A program made the position numbers and the translations under genes. This document shows, piece after piece, positions 8,453 to 18,986 of a DNA stretch of 64,000 nucleotides. The notes below the pieces were generated by a model, which saw only the letters and a list, made by a program, of their open reading frames with translations, made no database searches and was not told the origin of the DNA. Position 1 is the stretch's first letter. Every line of letters starts with the position of its first letter. The stretch is from Streptococcus uberis (GTDB lineage Bacteria > Bacillota > Bacilli > Lactobacillales > Streptococcaceae), in contig NZ_LS483397.1 in NCBI RefSeq assembly GCF_900475595.1, positions 777,001 to 841,000 on the forward strand, written 5' to 3'.

Positions 8453-10316
8453 TTTTTTAGTAGAAAGTCTTAGCAAGACGGTTGGTGATAAGACTGTCTT
8501 TCAAGATATTTCTTTCATCATACATGAGAATGATCGTATTGGCATAATTGGTGTCAATGGGACAGGTAAAACGACTCTTTTAGATGTGATTTCAGAAAAA
8601 ATTGGATTTGATGGCGATGTTTCCCCATTTTCAAAACCAAATCACTATAAAATAGCTTATTTGACACAAAATCCTCAATTTCAAGAAGACAAGTCCGTTC
8701 TTGAAACAGTTCTATCCTCTGACTTACCTGAGATGACTGTCATTCGGGAATACGAGACATTGATGTCATCATATACTGAGCAAGAACAAGAACGGTTGGA
8801 ATACTTGATATCGGAAATGGACCGTTTAGACGCATGGTCTGTTGAAAGTGATGTAAAAACTGTTCTCAGTAGGCTTGGTATAGTTGAACTTAACCAAAAA
8901 GTGAGCCAATTATCTGGTGGCATGAGAAGAAGAGTTCAATTAGCTCAAGTTTTACTAGGTAATTCAGATTTACTTTTGCTGGATGAACCGACTAACCATT
9001 TAGATATTGAAACAATTGCTTGGTTGACAAACTATTTGAAAACGAGTAAAAAAACCGTTTTATTTATTACTCATGATCGTTATTTTTTAGATAGTATTGC
9101 AACGCGTATTTTTGAACTTGATCGGGCAATGTTAAGGGAATATCAAGGAAATTACCAGGATTATGTTCGACAAAAAGCAGAGCAAGATGAGAGAGATGCT
9201 GCTTCTTTTCACAAGAAAAAACAATTGTATAAACAAGAACTGGCTTGGATGCGGACGCAACCTCAAGCTAGAGCTACGAAACAGCAAGCTCGTATTAATC
9301 GTTTTAATGTCTTAAAAGAGGATCTTTCCTTAACAAATACAAAGGAAGAGCTTGATATCAATTTTGAAACCAGTCGTATTGGAAAAAAAGTCATTCAATT
9401 TGAAAATGTTTCATTTGGCTATACGAGTGACAAACCTTTGATTCAAGACTTTAATATCATTATCCAAAATAAAGATCGAATTGGAATAATTGGAGATAAC
9501 GGGGTTGGTAAATCCACCTTAATGCATCTCATCAATGGGGAATTAAAACCTGATACAGGAAAAGTAGATATTGGTGAAACGATTAAAGTTGGCTACTTTT
9601 CACAACAGATTAAAGATATGGATGGATCAAAACGTGTCATTAGCTATTTACAAGAGGTGGCTGATGAAGTTAAGACCAGTCATGGCACAACCAGTATTAG
9701 TGAACTGCTAGAGCAATTTTTGTTTCCAAGGTCTAGCCACGGCAGTTTAATTGCAAAATTATCGGGAGGCGAGAAGAAACGCCTATACCTTTTAAAAATA
9801 TTATTGGAAAAACCAAACGTTCTTTTGTTAGATGAACCAACAAACGATTTGGATATAGCGACTTTAACAGTCTTGGAGAATTTTTTATCAACCTTTAATG
9901 GACCAGTGATTACGGTTAGTCATGATCGTTATTTCTTGGATAAAGTGGCTAATAAATTATTAGTCTTTGAGAACGGGAAAATTAATGTCTTTTTTGGTAA
10001 CTATAGTGACTATTTGGATGATAAAGCCTTTCAGGAAAATCTTCCCGTTCTAAAAGCCAAAAAAGCCCCTAAAATGGAAGCTAAAATCCTATCAGATAAA
10101 AAACGCATGTCATATCTTGAAAAACAGGAATGGGCCATGATTGAAGATACTATTGCTGAATTAGAAGGTGACATTGAAATTGTTGAAGCTGAAATGTTAA
10201 CAGTTGGAAGTGATTATGGAAAATTAGCTGATTTACAAAAAACCTTAGATCAACTGAATCAACAATTGTTAGAAAAATATGAACGATTTGAATACTTAAG
10301 TCAGTTAGAGGAATAA
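8445..10316 (+). CDS. ABC-F family ATPase (Uup/YfmR-like)
   Basis: This 623-aa protein has two nucleotide-binding domains and no membrane segment: Walker [12 protein letters not shown] and [11 protein letters not shown], signatures [11 protein letters not shown] and [11 protein letters not shown], and Walker [14 protein letters not shown] and [14 protein letters not shown] linker rich in Arg/Gln lies between the domains (about 240-310), and the last 80 residues form a predicted coiled coil ([16 protein letters not shown]). ABC-F proteins act on ribosomes, easing stalled or difficult translation. The coiled-coil tail favours a Uup/YfmR-type housekeeping role over a drug-resistance type; that choice is inference. 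Confidence 0.9.
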   Translation: MSDFLVESLSKTVGDKTVFQDISFIIHENDRIGIIGVNGTGKTTLLDVISEKIGFDGDVSPFSKPNHYKIAYLTQNPQFQEDKSVLETVLSSDLPEMTVIREYETLMSSYTEQEQERLEYLISEMDRLDAWSVESDVKTVLSRLGIVELNQKVSQLSGGMRRRVQLAQVLLGNSDLLLLDEPTNHLDIETIAWLTNYLKTSKKTVLFITHDRYFLDSIATRIFELDRAMLREYQGNYQDYVRQKAEQDERDAASFHKKKQLYKQELAWMRTQPQARATKQQARINRFNVLKEDLSLTNTKEELDINFETSRIGKKVIQFENVSFGYTSDKPLIQDFNIIIQNKDRIGIIGDNGVGKSTLMHLINGELKPDTGKVDIGETIKVGYFSQQIKDMDGSKRVISYLQEVADEVKTSHGTTSISELLEQFLFPRSSHGSLIAKLSGGEKKRLYLLKILLEKPNVLLLDEPTNDLDIATLTVLENFLSTFNGPVITVSHDRYFLDKVANKLLVFENGKINVFFGNYSDYLDDKAFQENLPVLKAKKAPKMEAKILSDKKRMSYLEKQEWAMIEDTIAELEGDIEIVEAEMLTVGSDYGKLADLQKTLDQLNQQLLEKYERFEYLSQLEE

Positions 10317-10321
10317 GTTGA

Positions 10322-10807
10322 ATGGATATTCAAAGGATTAGAGAAGAAGATAATGCTGACATTTCTGTAATTATCAAAGCTTCTTTAGAAGCTGTCGGCT
10401 TAAATATTCCAGGGACTGCCTATACGGATCCGCAACTGAACGATTTATTCCATTACTATCAGAATCAAGATAGAGCTGCCTATTTTATAGCCTTGGATAA
10501 TGATAAGGTGATTGGTGGAGTGGGATTTGGTCCTGTTACAGATTCTATTTGTGAACTGCAAAAATGTTATGTTAAGGCGTCAGAGCGAAACCAGGGCGTC
10601 GGTCAAGAACTACTCAAACATGTCATCAATGAAGCCAAACGAAATGGTTTCAAATACATGTATCTTGAATCATCGCATTTATTGCAAGAAGCAATTCCCT
10701 TTTACGAAAAAAATGGCTTTCGTAGTCTTAACAAACCATTACCAAATCAGCAAAATCACCATGCAATGGATATTTGGATGCTTAAAGAGATTTCAAAAAG
10801 TTGCTAA
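10322..10807 (+). CDS. GNAT family N-acetyltransferase
   Basis: This 161-aa protein has the GNAT acetyl-CoA-binding pattern: GGVGFGPV on strand 4, then CYVKASERNQGVGQELLKHV with the Q-x-x-G-x-G/A pyrophosphate loop, and the late EAIPFYEKNGFRS. The acceptor substrate cannot be read from the sequence. It follows the ABC-F gene by 5 bases and is probably the last gene of this long transcription unit, because an imperfect hairpin with a short T-rich tail follows. Confidence 0.85.
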   Translation: MDIQRIREEDNADISVIIKASLEAVGLNIPGTAYTDPQLNDLFHYYQNQDRAAYFIALDNDKVIGGVGFGPVTDSICELQKCYVKASERNQGVGQELLKHVINEAKRNGFKYMYLESSHLLQEAIPFYEKNGFRSLNKPLPNQQNHHAMDIWMLKEISKSC

Positions 10808-10840
10808 AGGAATCTCTCATTTTCAGAAATACGGTTCTCT

Positions 10841-10870
10841 AAGAGAGTGCCTTAAGCACTTTCTTTTACT
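10841..10870 (+). terminator. Probable weak terminator before the ABC exporter pair
   Basis: GAGAGTGC pairs with GCACTTTC around a CTTAA loop and is followed by TTTT. The stem is short and includes one G-U pair, so read-through is possible. Confidence 0.45.
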
Positions 10871-10894
10871 ATCGGTTATTATGAGGAGGTGTTT

Positions 10895-12640
10895 ATGTCT
10901 TTATTATGGACTTATTTAAAAAAACGTCATCATTTACTTTTTTTGAATGGCCTAGGTGCCATCCTTTTTGTCATTGTTAATTTAGGTTTGCCAACAATTT
11001 TGGCTAGGATGATTGATGAAGGTCTTGTCTTAAATAATGAGAAATCGTTATATTTTTGGGCATTTATTATGGTAATTGTCGTCCTCCTTGGTGTTGTTGG
11101 AAGAATTATTTTATCATACGCCTCTAGTCGTTTAACAACGGGCATGATTAAAGAACTTAGAAATGACATGTTTCATAAGCTTCAAGATTATTCTCATACG
11201 GAATATGAAAAAATTGGTGTTTCTTCCTTGGTAACACGTATTACCAATGACGCTTTTATTCTAATGCAGTTTGCTGAGATGGCACTCCGATTGGGGGTAA
11301 TTACTCCTTTAATGATGATTTTTTCAGTCATCATGATTTTATTAACAAGCCCTTCTTTAGCTTGGATTGTTGCAGTTTCAATGCCCTTTTTGATCATCGT
11401 TGTTCTCTATGTTGCTATTAAAACCAAGCCATTATCAGAAAAACAACAAAAAACATTAGATGATCTGAATCAGTTGGTCAGAGAAAATTTAACTGGTCTG
11501 AGAGTCATCCGAGCATTTGCAAGAGAAGACTTTCAAGAAGAACGATTCTCAGAAAAAAATTCAGCTTACGCTCAAACATCAAAAAAGCTATTTGTCCTAA
11601 CTGGATTAACGGAACCCTTATTTGTGCAAATTATTATTGCTATGATTGTGGCTATTGTTTGGTTTGCATTAGAACCGCTTTCTTTAGGAGTATTTAAGCT
11701 AGGTGATTTAGTTGCTTTTATTGAATATAGCTTTCATGCCATGTTTGCCTTTTTGATTTTTGCAAATCTTTTTAATATGTACCCAAGAATGACAGTTTCT
11801 AGTCAGAGAATTCAAGAGGTATTAGACATGCCTGTCTCCATATCGAAAAATGAAGATGGTGTCAAAGAAAGTCAAACCCATGGTTATTTAGAGTTTGAAA
11901 ATGTCACCTTTTCCTATCCTGGTGAGACAGAGTCTCCTGTCATCTCCAATATTTCATTTTCAGCTAAGCCTGGAGAAACTATTGCCTTTATTGGTTCAAC
12001 TGGATCAGGTAAATCGTCTCTTGTAAACCTTATTCCGCGTTTTTATGATGTGACCTTTGGCCGCATTTTGGTGGATGGAATAGATGTCAGAGACTATGAG
12101 CTCAAGGCTTTGCGGTCAAAAATTGGTTTTATCCCTCAAAAAGCATTATTGTTTACTGGTACCATAGAAGAGAACATCAAATATGGTAAAGAGCAAGCAA
12201 CTGATCAAGAAATTCATAAAGCTAGTGAGATTTCCCAGGCTAGAGAATTTATTGAAAGTAAAAAAGAAGGATTTCAAACCCATCTTGCTGAAGGAGGAAG
12301 TAATCTTTCAGGTGGTCAAAAGCAACGCTTATCCATTGCGCGTGCGTTGGTTAAAAATCCTGATATCTATATTTTTGATGATTCCTTTTCTGCTTTAGAT
12401 TATAAAACAGATGCTGAAGTTCGTAAACGCTTGAAAGAAGTCACCGGTGATGCGACGGTCATCATTGTCGCTCAACGTGTTGGAACTATTATGGATGCTG
12501 ATCAGATTATTGTTTTAGATCAAGGTCAAATCGTTGGTAAAGGCACACACGAAGAGCTTCTAAAAACAAATGACATCTATCATGAAATAGCTAACTCCCA
12601 ATTGAATCATGGTCAGAAAGAAAGTGAGGTAGCAGAATGA
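10895..12640 (+). CDS. Heterodimeric ABC exporter, subunit A (degenerate ATP-site subunit)
   Basis: This 581-aa half-transporter has a six-helix membrane domain (about 1-310) and an ATPase domain with Walker A GSTGSGKSSL and signature NLSGGQKQ. The residue after Walker B is Asp rather than Glu (IYIFDDSFSALD), and the switch His is replaced by Gln (VIIVAQRVGTI). That pattern is characteristic of the degenerate-site half of heterodimeric exporters such as LmrCD, BmrCD and TM287/288. I chose ATG 10895 because AGGAGG at 10884-10889 is correctly spaced; an upstream GTG would overlap it. It overlaps its partner by 4 nt. The substrate is unknown; multidrug or peptide export is plausible. Confidence 0.88.
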   Translation: MSLLWTYLKKRHHLLFLNGLGAILFVIVNLGLPTILARMIDEGLVLNNEKSLYFWAFIMVIVVLLGVVGRIILSYASSRLTTGMIKELRNDMFHKLQDYSHTEYEKIGVSSLVTRITNDAFILMQFAEMALRLGVITPLMMIFSVIMILLTSPSLAWIVAVSMPFLIIVVLYVAIKTKPLSEKQQKTLDDLNQLVRENLTGLRVIRAFAREDFQEERFSEKNSAYAQTSKKLFVLTGLTEPLFVQIIIAMIVAIVWFALEPLSLGVFKLGDLVAFIEYSFHAMFAFLIFANLFNMYPRMTVSSQRIQEVLDMPVSISKNEDGVKESQTHGYLEFENVTFSYPGETESPVISNISFSAKPGETIAFIGSTGSGKSSLVNLIPRFYDVTFGRILVDGIDVRDYELKALRSKIGFIPQKALLFTGTIEENIKYGKEQATDQEIHKASEISQAREFIESKKEGFQTHLAEGGSNLSGGQKQRLSIARALVKNPDIYIFDDSFSALDYKTDAEVRKRLKEVTGDATVIIVAQRVGTIMDADQIIVLDQGQIVGKGTHEELLKTNDIYHEIANSQLNHGQKESEVAE

Positions 12641-14406
12641 AATCAAGACATGTTTTTATGCGATTATGGTTTTATTTAAAACCATATAAAATGTCAATTC
12701 TACTCGCATTTTTTCTAAAAGTACTGAGTGTTGTCATGAGTGTGTTAGAACCTTTTGTTTTAGGATTAGCCATTACTGAAATTGGGAATAACTTAATAGC
12801 AATAGCTAAAGGAGTAGAAGGTGCTTCTATGAATTACTCTTATATAGCTGCGATATTAGCTCTTTATTTCGTTCGAGCCCTCTTTTTTGAAATAGGTTCC
12901 TTTGGAGCTAATTATTTCATGACAAAAGTTGTTCAAGCCTCTATAAAAGATTTACGCTCAGCGCTGAGCCAAAAAATTAATAAAATTCCCATTTCTTATT
13001 TTGACAAACATCAATTTGGTGATTTGCTAGGGCGATTCACCTCGGACGTCGATAGTGTTTCAAATGCCCTACAGCAATCCTTTCTTCAAATGGTTAACGC
13101 TATATTAACCATAGTCTTAGCGCTTGCTATGACATTTTACATTGATTCTGGATTGTCATTAATATTATTACTAGCAGTCCCTTTGATTTATTTTTCTAGT
13201 CAATTTGTCCTCAAAAGGTCTCAACCTTATTTTAAAGAACAAGCAAAGGTATTGGGTGAGATGAATGCCTTTGTTCAAGAACGTTTGACTGGGTTTACCG
13301 TTTTAAAATTGTATGGTCGTGAAGAAACTAGTATTAATGAATTTCACGATATCACAAATAAGTTAGAAAAAGTTGGATTTAAAGCTAGTTTCATTTCTGG
13401 ATTGATGATGCCGGTTTTACATTTCATTTCTGATTCTGTTTATTTGGTGATAGCTTTAGTGGCTGGCTTAAAAGTATTAGCAGGAAAACTAACCATTGGG
13501 AATATGCAAGCCTTTGTACAATATACTTGGCAAATCAGTCAACCTATTCAAACAATGACCCAATTGGCTCCAATGATTCAAAGTGCCAAATCATCATTAG
13601 AAAGGATTTTTGATGTTTTAGATGAAGCAGATGACTTGTCAATGGAGAAGTTTGTTTTGACCAAACCTTTATCTGGACAGGTTTCTTTTAAAAATGTTAA
13701 CTTTTCTTATCGAGCAAATCAGGAATTAATAAAAGATTTTAATTTGGAAGTTAGTCCTGGTGAGATGGTTGCTATTGTTGGACCAACAGGAGCTGGAAAA
13801 ACAACCTTAATCAATTTACTGATGCGTTTTTACGATGTGACCTCTGGGTCAATTACTGTTGATGGCTATGATATTAGAGACTTATCTCGAAAGGATTATC
13901 GTCGTCAATTTGGTATGGTTTTACAAGATGCTTGGCTTTTCGGAGCGAGTATTAAAGAGAACCTTCAGTTTGGAAACTTAGAAGCTAGCGACACTGACAT
14001 CATTGATGCAGCAAAAACAGCTAATGTTGATCATTTTATCAGAACCTTGCCAGGAGGTTATGATATGGTTATTAATCAAGAGTCCTCTAACATTTCCTTA
14101 GGACAAAAACAACTGTTAACCATTGCAAGAGCGCTTTTGGCTAACCCGAAAATTTTAATTTTAGATGAGGCAACTTCATCTGTAGATACACGTCTGGAAT
14201 TATTAATTCAAAAAGCTATGAAAGTTTTGATGCAAGGAAGAACAAGTTTTGTGATAGCTCATCGCTTATCTACAATACAAGAAGCTGATAAAATCTTGGT
14301 TTTGAAAGATGGTCGTATCATAGAACAAGGGAATCATCAGAGCCTTTTGGAACAAAATGGTTTTTACAGTGAACTTTATCATAGTCAGTTTAAAAATGCT
14401 CAGTAA
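12637..14406 (+). CDS. Heterodimeric ABC exporter, subunit B (catalytic Glu subunit)
   Basis: This 589-aa half-transporter has six predicted membrane helices (about 15-320) and an ATPase domain. It has Walker A GPTGAGKTTLI, canonical Walker B plus Glu (ILILDEATSSVD) and switch His (FVIAHRLSTI), but a non-canonical signature (NISLGQKQ in place of LSGGQ). Combined with subunit A's good signature and degenerate Walker B, this predicts one competent and one degenerate ATP site in an A/B heterodimer. A strong terminator follows directly, so A-B forms a two-gene unit. Confidence 0.88.
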   Translation: MKSRHVFMRLWFYLKPYKMSILLAFFLKVLSVVMSVLEPFVLGLAITEIGNNLIAIAKGVEGASMNYSYIAAILALYFVRALFFEIGSFGANYFMTKVVQASIKDLRSALSQKINKIPISYFDKHQFGDLLGRFTSDVDSVSNALQQSFLQMVNAILTIVLALAMTFYIDSGLSLILLLAVPLIYFSSQFVLKRSQPYFKEQAKVLGEMNAFVQERLTGFTVLKLYGREETSINEFHDITNKLEKVGFKASFISGLMMPVLHFISDSVYLVIALVAGLKVLAGKLTIGNMQAFVQYTWQISQPIQTMTQLAPMIQSAKSSLERIFDVLDEADDLSMEKFVLTKPLSGQVSFKNVNFSYRANQELIKDFNLEVSPGEMVAIVGPTGAGKTTLINLLMRFYDVTSGSITVDGYDIRDLSRKDYRRQFGMVLQDAWLFGASIKENLQFGNLEASDTDIIDAAKTANVDHFIRTLPGGYDMVINQESSNISLGQKQLLTIARALLANPKILILDEATSSVDTRLELLIQKAMKVLMQGRTSFVIAHRLSTIQEADKILVLKDGRIIEQGNHQSLLEQNGFYSELYHSQFKNAQ

Positions 14407-14437
14407 AAGAACTTTCCTATCGGAAAGTTCTTTTTTT
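14405..14437 (+). terminator. Terminator of the ABC exporter operon
   Basis: AAAGAACTTTCC and GGAAAGTTCTTT form a 12-bp stem followed by a run of T. Confidence 0.9.
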
Positions 14438-14460
14438 AGAATAAAGCCAAAGATAAAAAC

Positions 14461-14489
14461 TTGACAAGAATATTCTGAAAATTTATAAT
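14461..14489 (+). promoter_or_regulatory. Consensus sigma-A promoter of gdhA
   Basis: TTGACA (14461-14466) and TATAAT (14484-14489) are perfect hexamers with a 17-base spacer, upstream of the gdhA SD. Confidence 0.85.
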
Positions 14490-14510
14490 ATTTAGTATCT
14501 TAAAAAATAA

Positions 14511-15881
<1,371 letters not shown>

Positions 15882-15892
15882 AAATTTTGATA

Positions 15893-15925
15893 AAGAAACC
15901 CTATGTTAAATAGGGTTTCTTTTTT
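15893..15925 (+). terminator. Terminator of gdhA
   Basis: AAGAAACCCTA pairs with TAGGGTTTCTT around a short loop, followed by T residues that run into TGATATAAT. Confidence 0.87.
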
Positions 15926-15933
15926 GATATAAT
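15925..15933 (+). promoter_or_regulatory. Extended -10 promoter of the deformylase-like gene
   Basis: TG-A-TATAAT (hexamer 15928-15933) abuts the gdhA terminator and lies 27 bases before the GTG start at 15961. Confidence 0.55.
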
Positions 15934-15960
15934 AGCATTAATGAAAGTAGAGGTAACAAA

Positions 15961-16371
15961 GTGATAAGAGATATTGTAAAAGATCCCCTGTTCTTACAGC
16001 AAAAATCTGTTCTTGCTACAAAAGAGGATATCAAGATTGGAACAGATTTACTTGATACATTAGCCTACCATCGAGAAAATTGTCTTGGAATGGCAGCTAA
16101 CATGATTGGAGAGTCCAAGCGTATTATTATTATTTCCATGGGTTTTGTAGACTTAGTCATGTTTAATCCTATGATTATCAGTAAAAAAGATTCATTTCAT
16201 GCGGAAGAGTCCTGTTTATCTTTGAGTGGGTCCCGGAAAACAACACGCTATAAAGAAATTAAAGTAGACTATTTAGATCATCATTGGATGAAAAAATCGT
16301 TAACTTTAACAGGTTTGCCAGCACAAGTTTGTCAACATGAATTAGACCATTTAGAGGGTATTTTAATATAA
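15961..16371 (+). CDS. Peptide deformylase-like protein, divergent
   Basis: This 136-aa protein starts with GTG behind an AGAGG SD. It retains PDF motif 3 (QHELDHLEG, with both metal-binding His and the catalytic Glu) and the metal-binding Cys of motif 2 (EESCLSLSG), although the canonical EGCLS Gly is changed. Motif 1 reads GMAANMIG rather than GLAAPQIG, losing the Gln that normally supports catalysis. It is short compared with typical 160-200-aa deformylases. It may be a specialised or weakly active paralogue rather than the housekeeping enzyme, which is not in this window. Confidence 0.8.
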   Translation: MIRDIVKDPLFLQQKSVLATKEDIKIGTDLLDTLAYHRENCLGMAANMIGESKRIIIISMGFVDLVMFNPMIISKKDSFHAEESCLSLSGSRKTTRYKEIKVDYLDHHWMKKSLTLTGLPAQVCQHELDHLEGILI

Positions 16372-16374
16372 AAA

Positions 16375-16454
16375 AATAACATGCCTGAGTTAAACTGCTC
16401 CAGAAGTTAGATGATGTTCTAACATTAGGAGTGATGTTTACGAAGCATGTTATT
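16375..16454. terminator. Nested inverted-repeat element between convergent genes
   Basis: An outer 10-bp inverted repeat (AATAACATGC at 16375-16384, GCATGTTATT at 16445-16454) encloses CTCC/GGAG and an inner GTTAGA/TCTAAC hairpin (16406-16423). It sits between the deformylase-like gene (+) and the 5'-nucleotidase gene (-), where a bidirectional terminator is expected, but T tracts are poor. Confidence 0.4.
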
Positions 16455-16466
16455 GTTTAGTTTGGA

Positions 16467-18548
16467 TTAGTTATTTTCTTTTTTCTTTAATGCTACCGCC
16501 ATTGCTAGACTTGATGCACCAAGTAATGAAAGTAGAATTGCTGTGTCTTCTTGACTTGAAGTAGTTGGCAATTGTTTTTTGTCACTTGCTTTTTGTGCTT
16601 GCTGACCTGCTTTTACTGCTGTTAAGCTTTGACCATATTTTGGTGTTTTAACAGGAATCTTAATAGAGTTAACAGCTGGTTTAGGTGTTTCAGTTTCTTC
16701 AACAGGAGCTGGAGTGAAGAGGTCGGAAACGACTTCTGTAGCAACAATTTTTCCATCACGATCACGGTAAACACGATTGATAATTTCATGAGTACCACTT
16801 GCATCAGTAGTTGTTGAAGGCTCAAGGGCCGTTGTAACATAGGTTTTAACCCCTGTTATTGCAGCTGTTACTGGTTTGCCAGCAGCTTCTAAGTCTTTGA
16901 TATATTTAATAAAGACCTCAGTATCAGGATTAATTGCTCCTAATAATTTCCCTTTTTTGAATGTTGCAAAACCATCACCACCACCATATAGGAAGTCATT
17001 AATGACTAATTTATAAGTAGCATTTGGATCGATTTCTTCTCCATTGTCTTTGTAAACTTTCACAACTTTAAATGGAACAAGAGGGTCAGTTGAGCCACTA
17101 TCAGTGTATGTATAGCGTAAGCCTGACATTTGGAGGAAGTATTTTTGCCCCTCATCATACTGTTCATTTAAGGCATCGTATATTTCTTGACCAGTTAGCT
17201 CAACTATTTGTAGGATATTTCCAAAAGGTTGAACTGCTTGAGCAGCACCCCAAGTAATGCTTTGATCACTACTTACTAGTAAATCTGCTCGGATTCCTCC
17301 GTTATTTGTAATAGCAAAATCAACATCAGGATATGTTTCACGAGCAACTGTCAATTGTGCAGTTGTGATGAGATTTCCTACTGCAGATTCTTTATCTACA
17401 TTTACTTCACGTGAAATTAATTCTGAACTTGCGGCAGTTCCGATTTTTTGATCAGTCACTTGTTTAACAATTGTATTAGCTTCATCAACAATAGCTTGGA
17501 TTTCAGCTGTGCCTGTTAAAACGCCAGGTGCAACTGCAACAACTTGAGCAGTAGGGGTAGCTATAAAGTCTTGTGTATCAGTGTCAAGTGTACCACGCAC
17601 ATCAGCGTATGCTTTACCCTGGGATAGTGCTTCAACAATTCGAGTAGAACCGATGGTTCCATTTGTATACTGGTGATTATGACCTGCAAAAATAATATCA
17701 ATGCTATTGTCAGGATATAATTGGTTAACCTTATCCATTATTGTAGCGATTTCGTCGCCTACTATACCATCTTTACCACTTGTTGCAGGAATATGAGCTA
17801 ATACAACTAAGGCATTAACATTTTGTCCTTGTAATTCTTTGGCATATTTGGCAATAGTTTCCGCTTCGTCTAAGAAATTGTATTGCTCATAGTTTTGTTT
17901 TAAGACGAGATTTGGAATTTCTGTTGTAACAACTCCAATAAAACCGATATTCACAGAAGTGTTGTTTACAGGAATATTTTTTATAGCATATGGTTGCCAG
18001 TTATACGGAATCTCTCCAGTTGTTTTATCAACCACGTTAGCGATAACAATTGTTTGGTCCGATGGAATGTGTGTATAATCTTTTGTAATTTGGTTGATGC
18101 TTGAATCAGCTGCAGGTGCAGTGCCAGTCATAATACGGTTATACTCAGCTAATCCTTCATCAAATTCATGGTTTCCTAGTGTTCCGTATTCAACGCCCAT
18201 TTCATTAAATACTTGGACTGTAGGCTCATCTTGTAGTAATCCAGAATTTGCAGGACTTGCACCGACCATATCACCAGCTTGTACACGGATACTTGTTCCA
18301 GTTGGACTAGTTTGGTTAAAATCTGCTTGCGCTTGATCCATGTATGCATCTAATTGAGCCGCTGTCCCAGCCCCAGACACTTTTCCATCAGGCATATAAG
18401 CTGAACCAGTTTGATCCAGTGCACCGTGGAAATCATTAACTCCTAGAATTTGAACATCAACTTGATCAGCTTGTACAGATGATACTAAAACTGACATTCC
18501 AGCGACAAGACCTAAAATACTGCTTTTTAACACAATATGCTTTTTCAT
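16467..18548 (-). CDS. Cell-wall-anchored 5'-nucleotidase
   Basis: This 693-aa surface enzyme has a signal peptide (about 1-27, ending SSVQAD) and a metallophosphatase domain with QILGVNDFHGALD, GNHEFDEGL and FAGHNHQYT. The nucleotidase substrate-binding domain follows (ESAVGNLITTA, ITNNGGIRADL, YGGGDGFATF). The C-terminus is a sorting signal: LPTTS, a hydrophobic stretch and KKKENN. Related streptococcal enzymes (NudP, S5nA) generate extracellular adenosine, which dampens host immunity. The motif is LPTTS rather than LPXTG. It is monocistronic with its own promoter; the match to NudP/S5nA is by family, so no symbol is given. Confidence 0.92.
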   Translation of the reverse strand: MKKHIVLKSSILGLVAGMSVLVSSVQADQVDVQILGVNDFHGALDQTGSAYMPDGKVSGAGTAAQLDAYMDQAQADFNQTSPTGTSIRVQAGDMVGASPANSGLLQDEPTVQVFNEMGVEYGTLGNHEFDEGLAEYNRIMTGTAPAADSSINQITKDYTHIPSDQTIVIANVVDKTTGEIPYNWQPYAIKNIPVNNTSVNIGFIGVVTTEIPNLVLKQNYEQYNFLDEAETIAKYAKELQGQNVNALVVLAHIPATSGKDGIVGDEIATIMDKVNQLYPDNSIDIIFAGHNHQYTNGTIGSTRIVEALSQGKAYADVRGTLDTDTQDFIATPTAQVVAVAPGVLTGTAEIQAIVDEANTIVKQVTDQKIGTAASSELISREVNVDKESAVGNLITTAQLTVARETYPDVDFAITNNGGIRADLLVSSDQSITWGAAQAVQPFGNILQIVELTGQEIYDALNEQYDEGQKYFLQMSGLRYTYTDSGSTDPLVPFKVVKVYKDNGEEIDPNATYKLVINDFLYGGGDGFATFKKGKLLGAINPDTEVFIKYIKDLEAAGKPVTAAITGVKTYVTTALEPSTTTDASGTHEIINRVYRDRDGKIVATEVVSDLFTPAPVEETETPKPAVNSIKIPVKTPKYGQSLTAVKAGQQAQKASDKKQLPTTSSQEDTAILLSLLGASSLAMAVALKKKENN

Positions 18549-18986
18549 AAATACTCCTAAGAAATTAAAATTAGTTTACAAGTTTAGTTTACTATGCTTT
18601 TAAGGCTTAGACAAGTAGAATTTTAGCTAAAACACATATATTTTTTCTATACATTTTGTGAAAGATGGATTTATTGGATAAAAAACAGATATTACATTTT
18701 TCATGGCGTTTTTTGTTCGTATTTATCTTATTTTTATAATCACTTTAGTAGCATTAATAATTTAGAAAACGAAAATAAAAAAAGGAAAAATATTTGGCTT
18801 TTATTTTTTCAGAAGATGTAAATGATTGATTTGCTAAAGAATTACTAATGATAAGAGACATCAGATGTCTTGATTGCAAGCAAACTTAACCTTTTCTGAA
18901 AGATGGTAACTTATCGCATTTTTATGACTTTTAGTGTAAAATAGTAAGGTAATAGTAAAAATGAAAAGTTATGAAAAGATAAGGAT
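18549..18986. other. 438-base AT-rich divergent intergenic region
   Basis: This gap separates the 5'-nucleotidase (-) and mvaK1 (+). It holds the nucleotidase promoter, a perfect 7+7 inverted repeat with a single central base (AGACATC-A-GATGTCT, 18856-18870), and a possible -10 (TAAAAT at 18937-18942, preceded by TG) for the mevalonate operon. No ORF or known RNA was recognised. Confidence 0.5.
18586..18614 (-). promoter_or_regulatory. Candidate promoter of the 5'-nucleotidase gene
   Basis: On the minus strand, TTGTCT (complement of 18609-18614) and TAAACT (complement of 18586-18591) are separated by 17 bases, just upstream of an AGGAG SD and the ATG at 18548. Confidence 0.5.

Noticed and set aside
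10512..10919. 135-aa open frame overlapping the GNAT gene
   Set aside because: It shares sequence with the GNAT gene in another frame, has no SD, and runs into the next promoter region. The GNAT frame has recognisable motifs.
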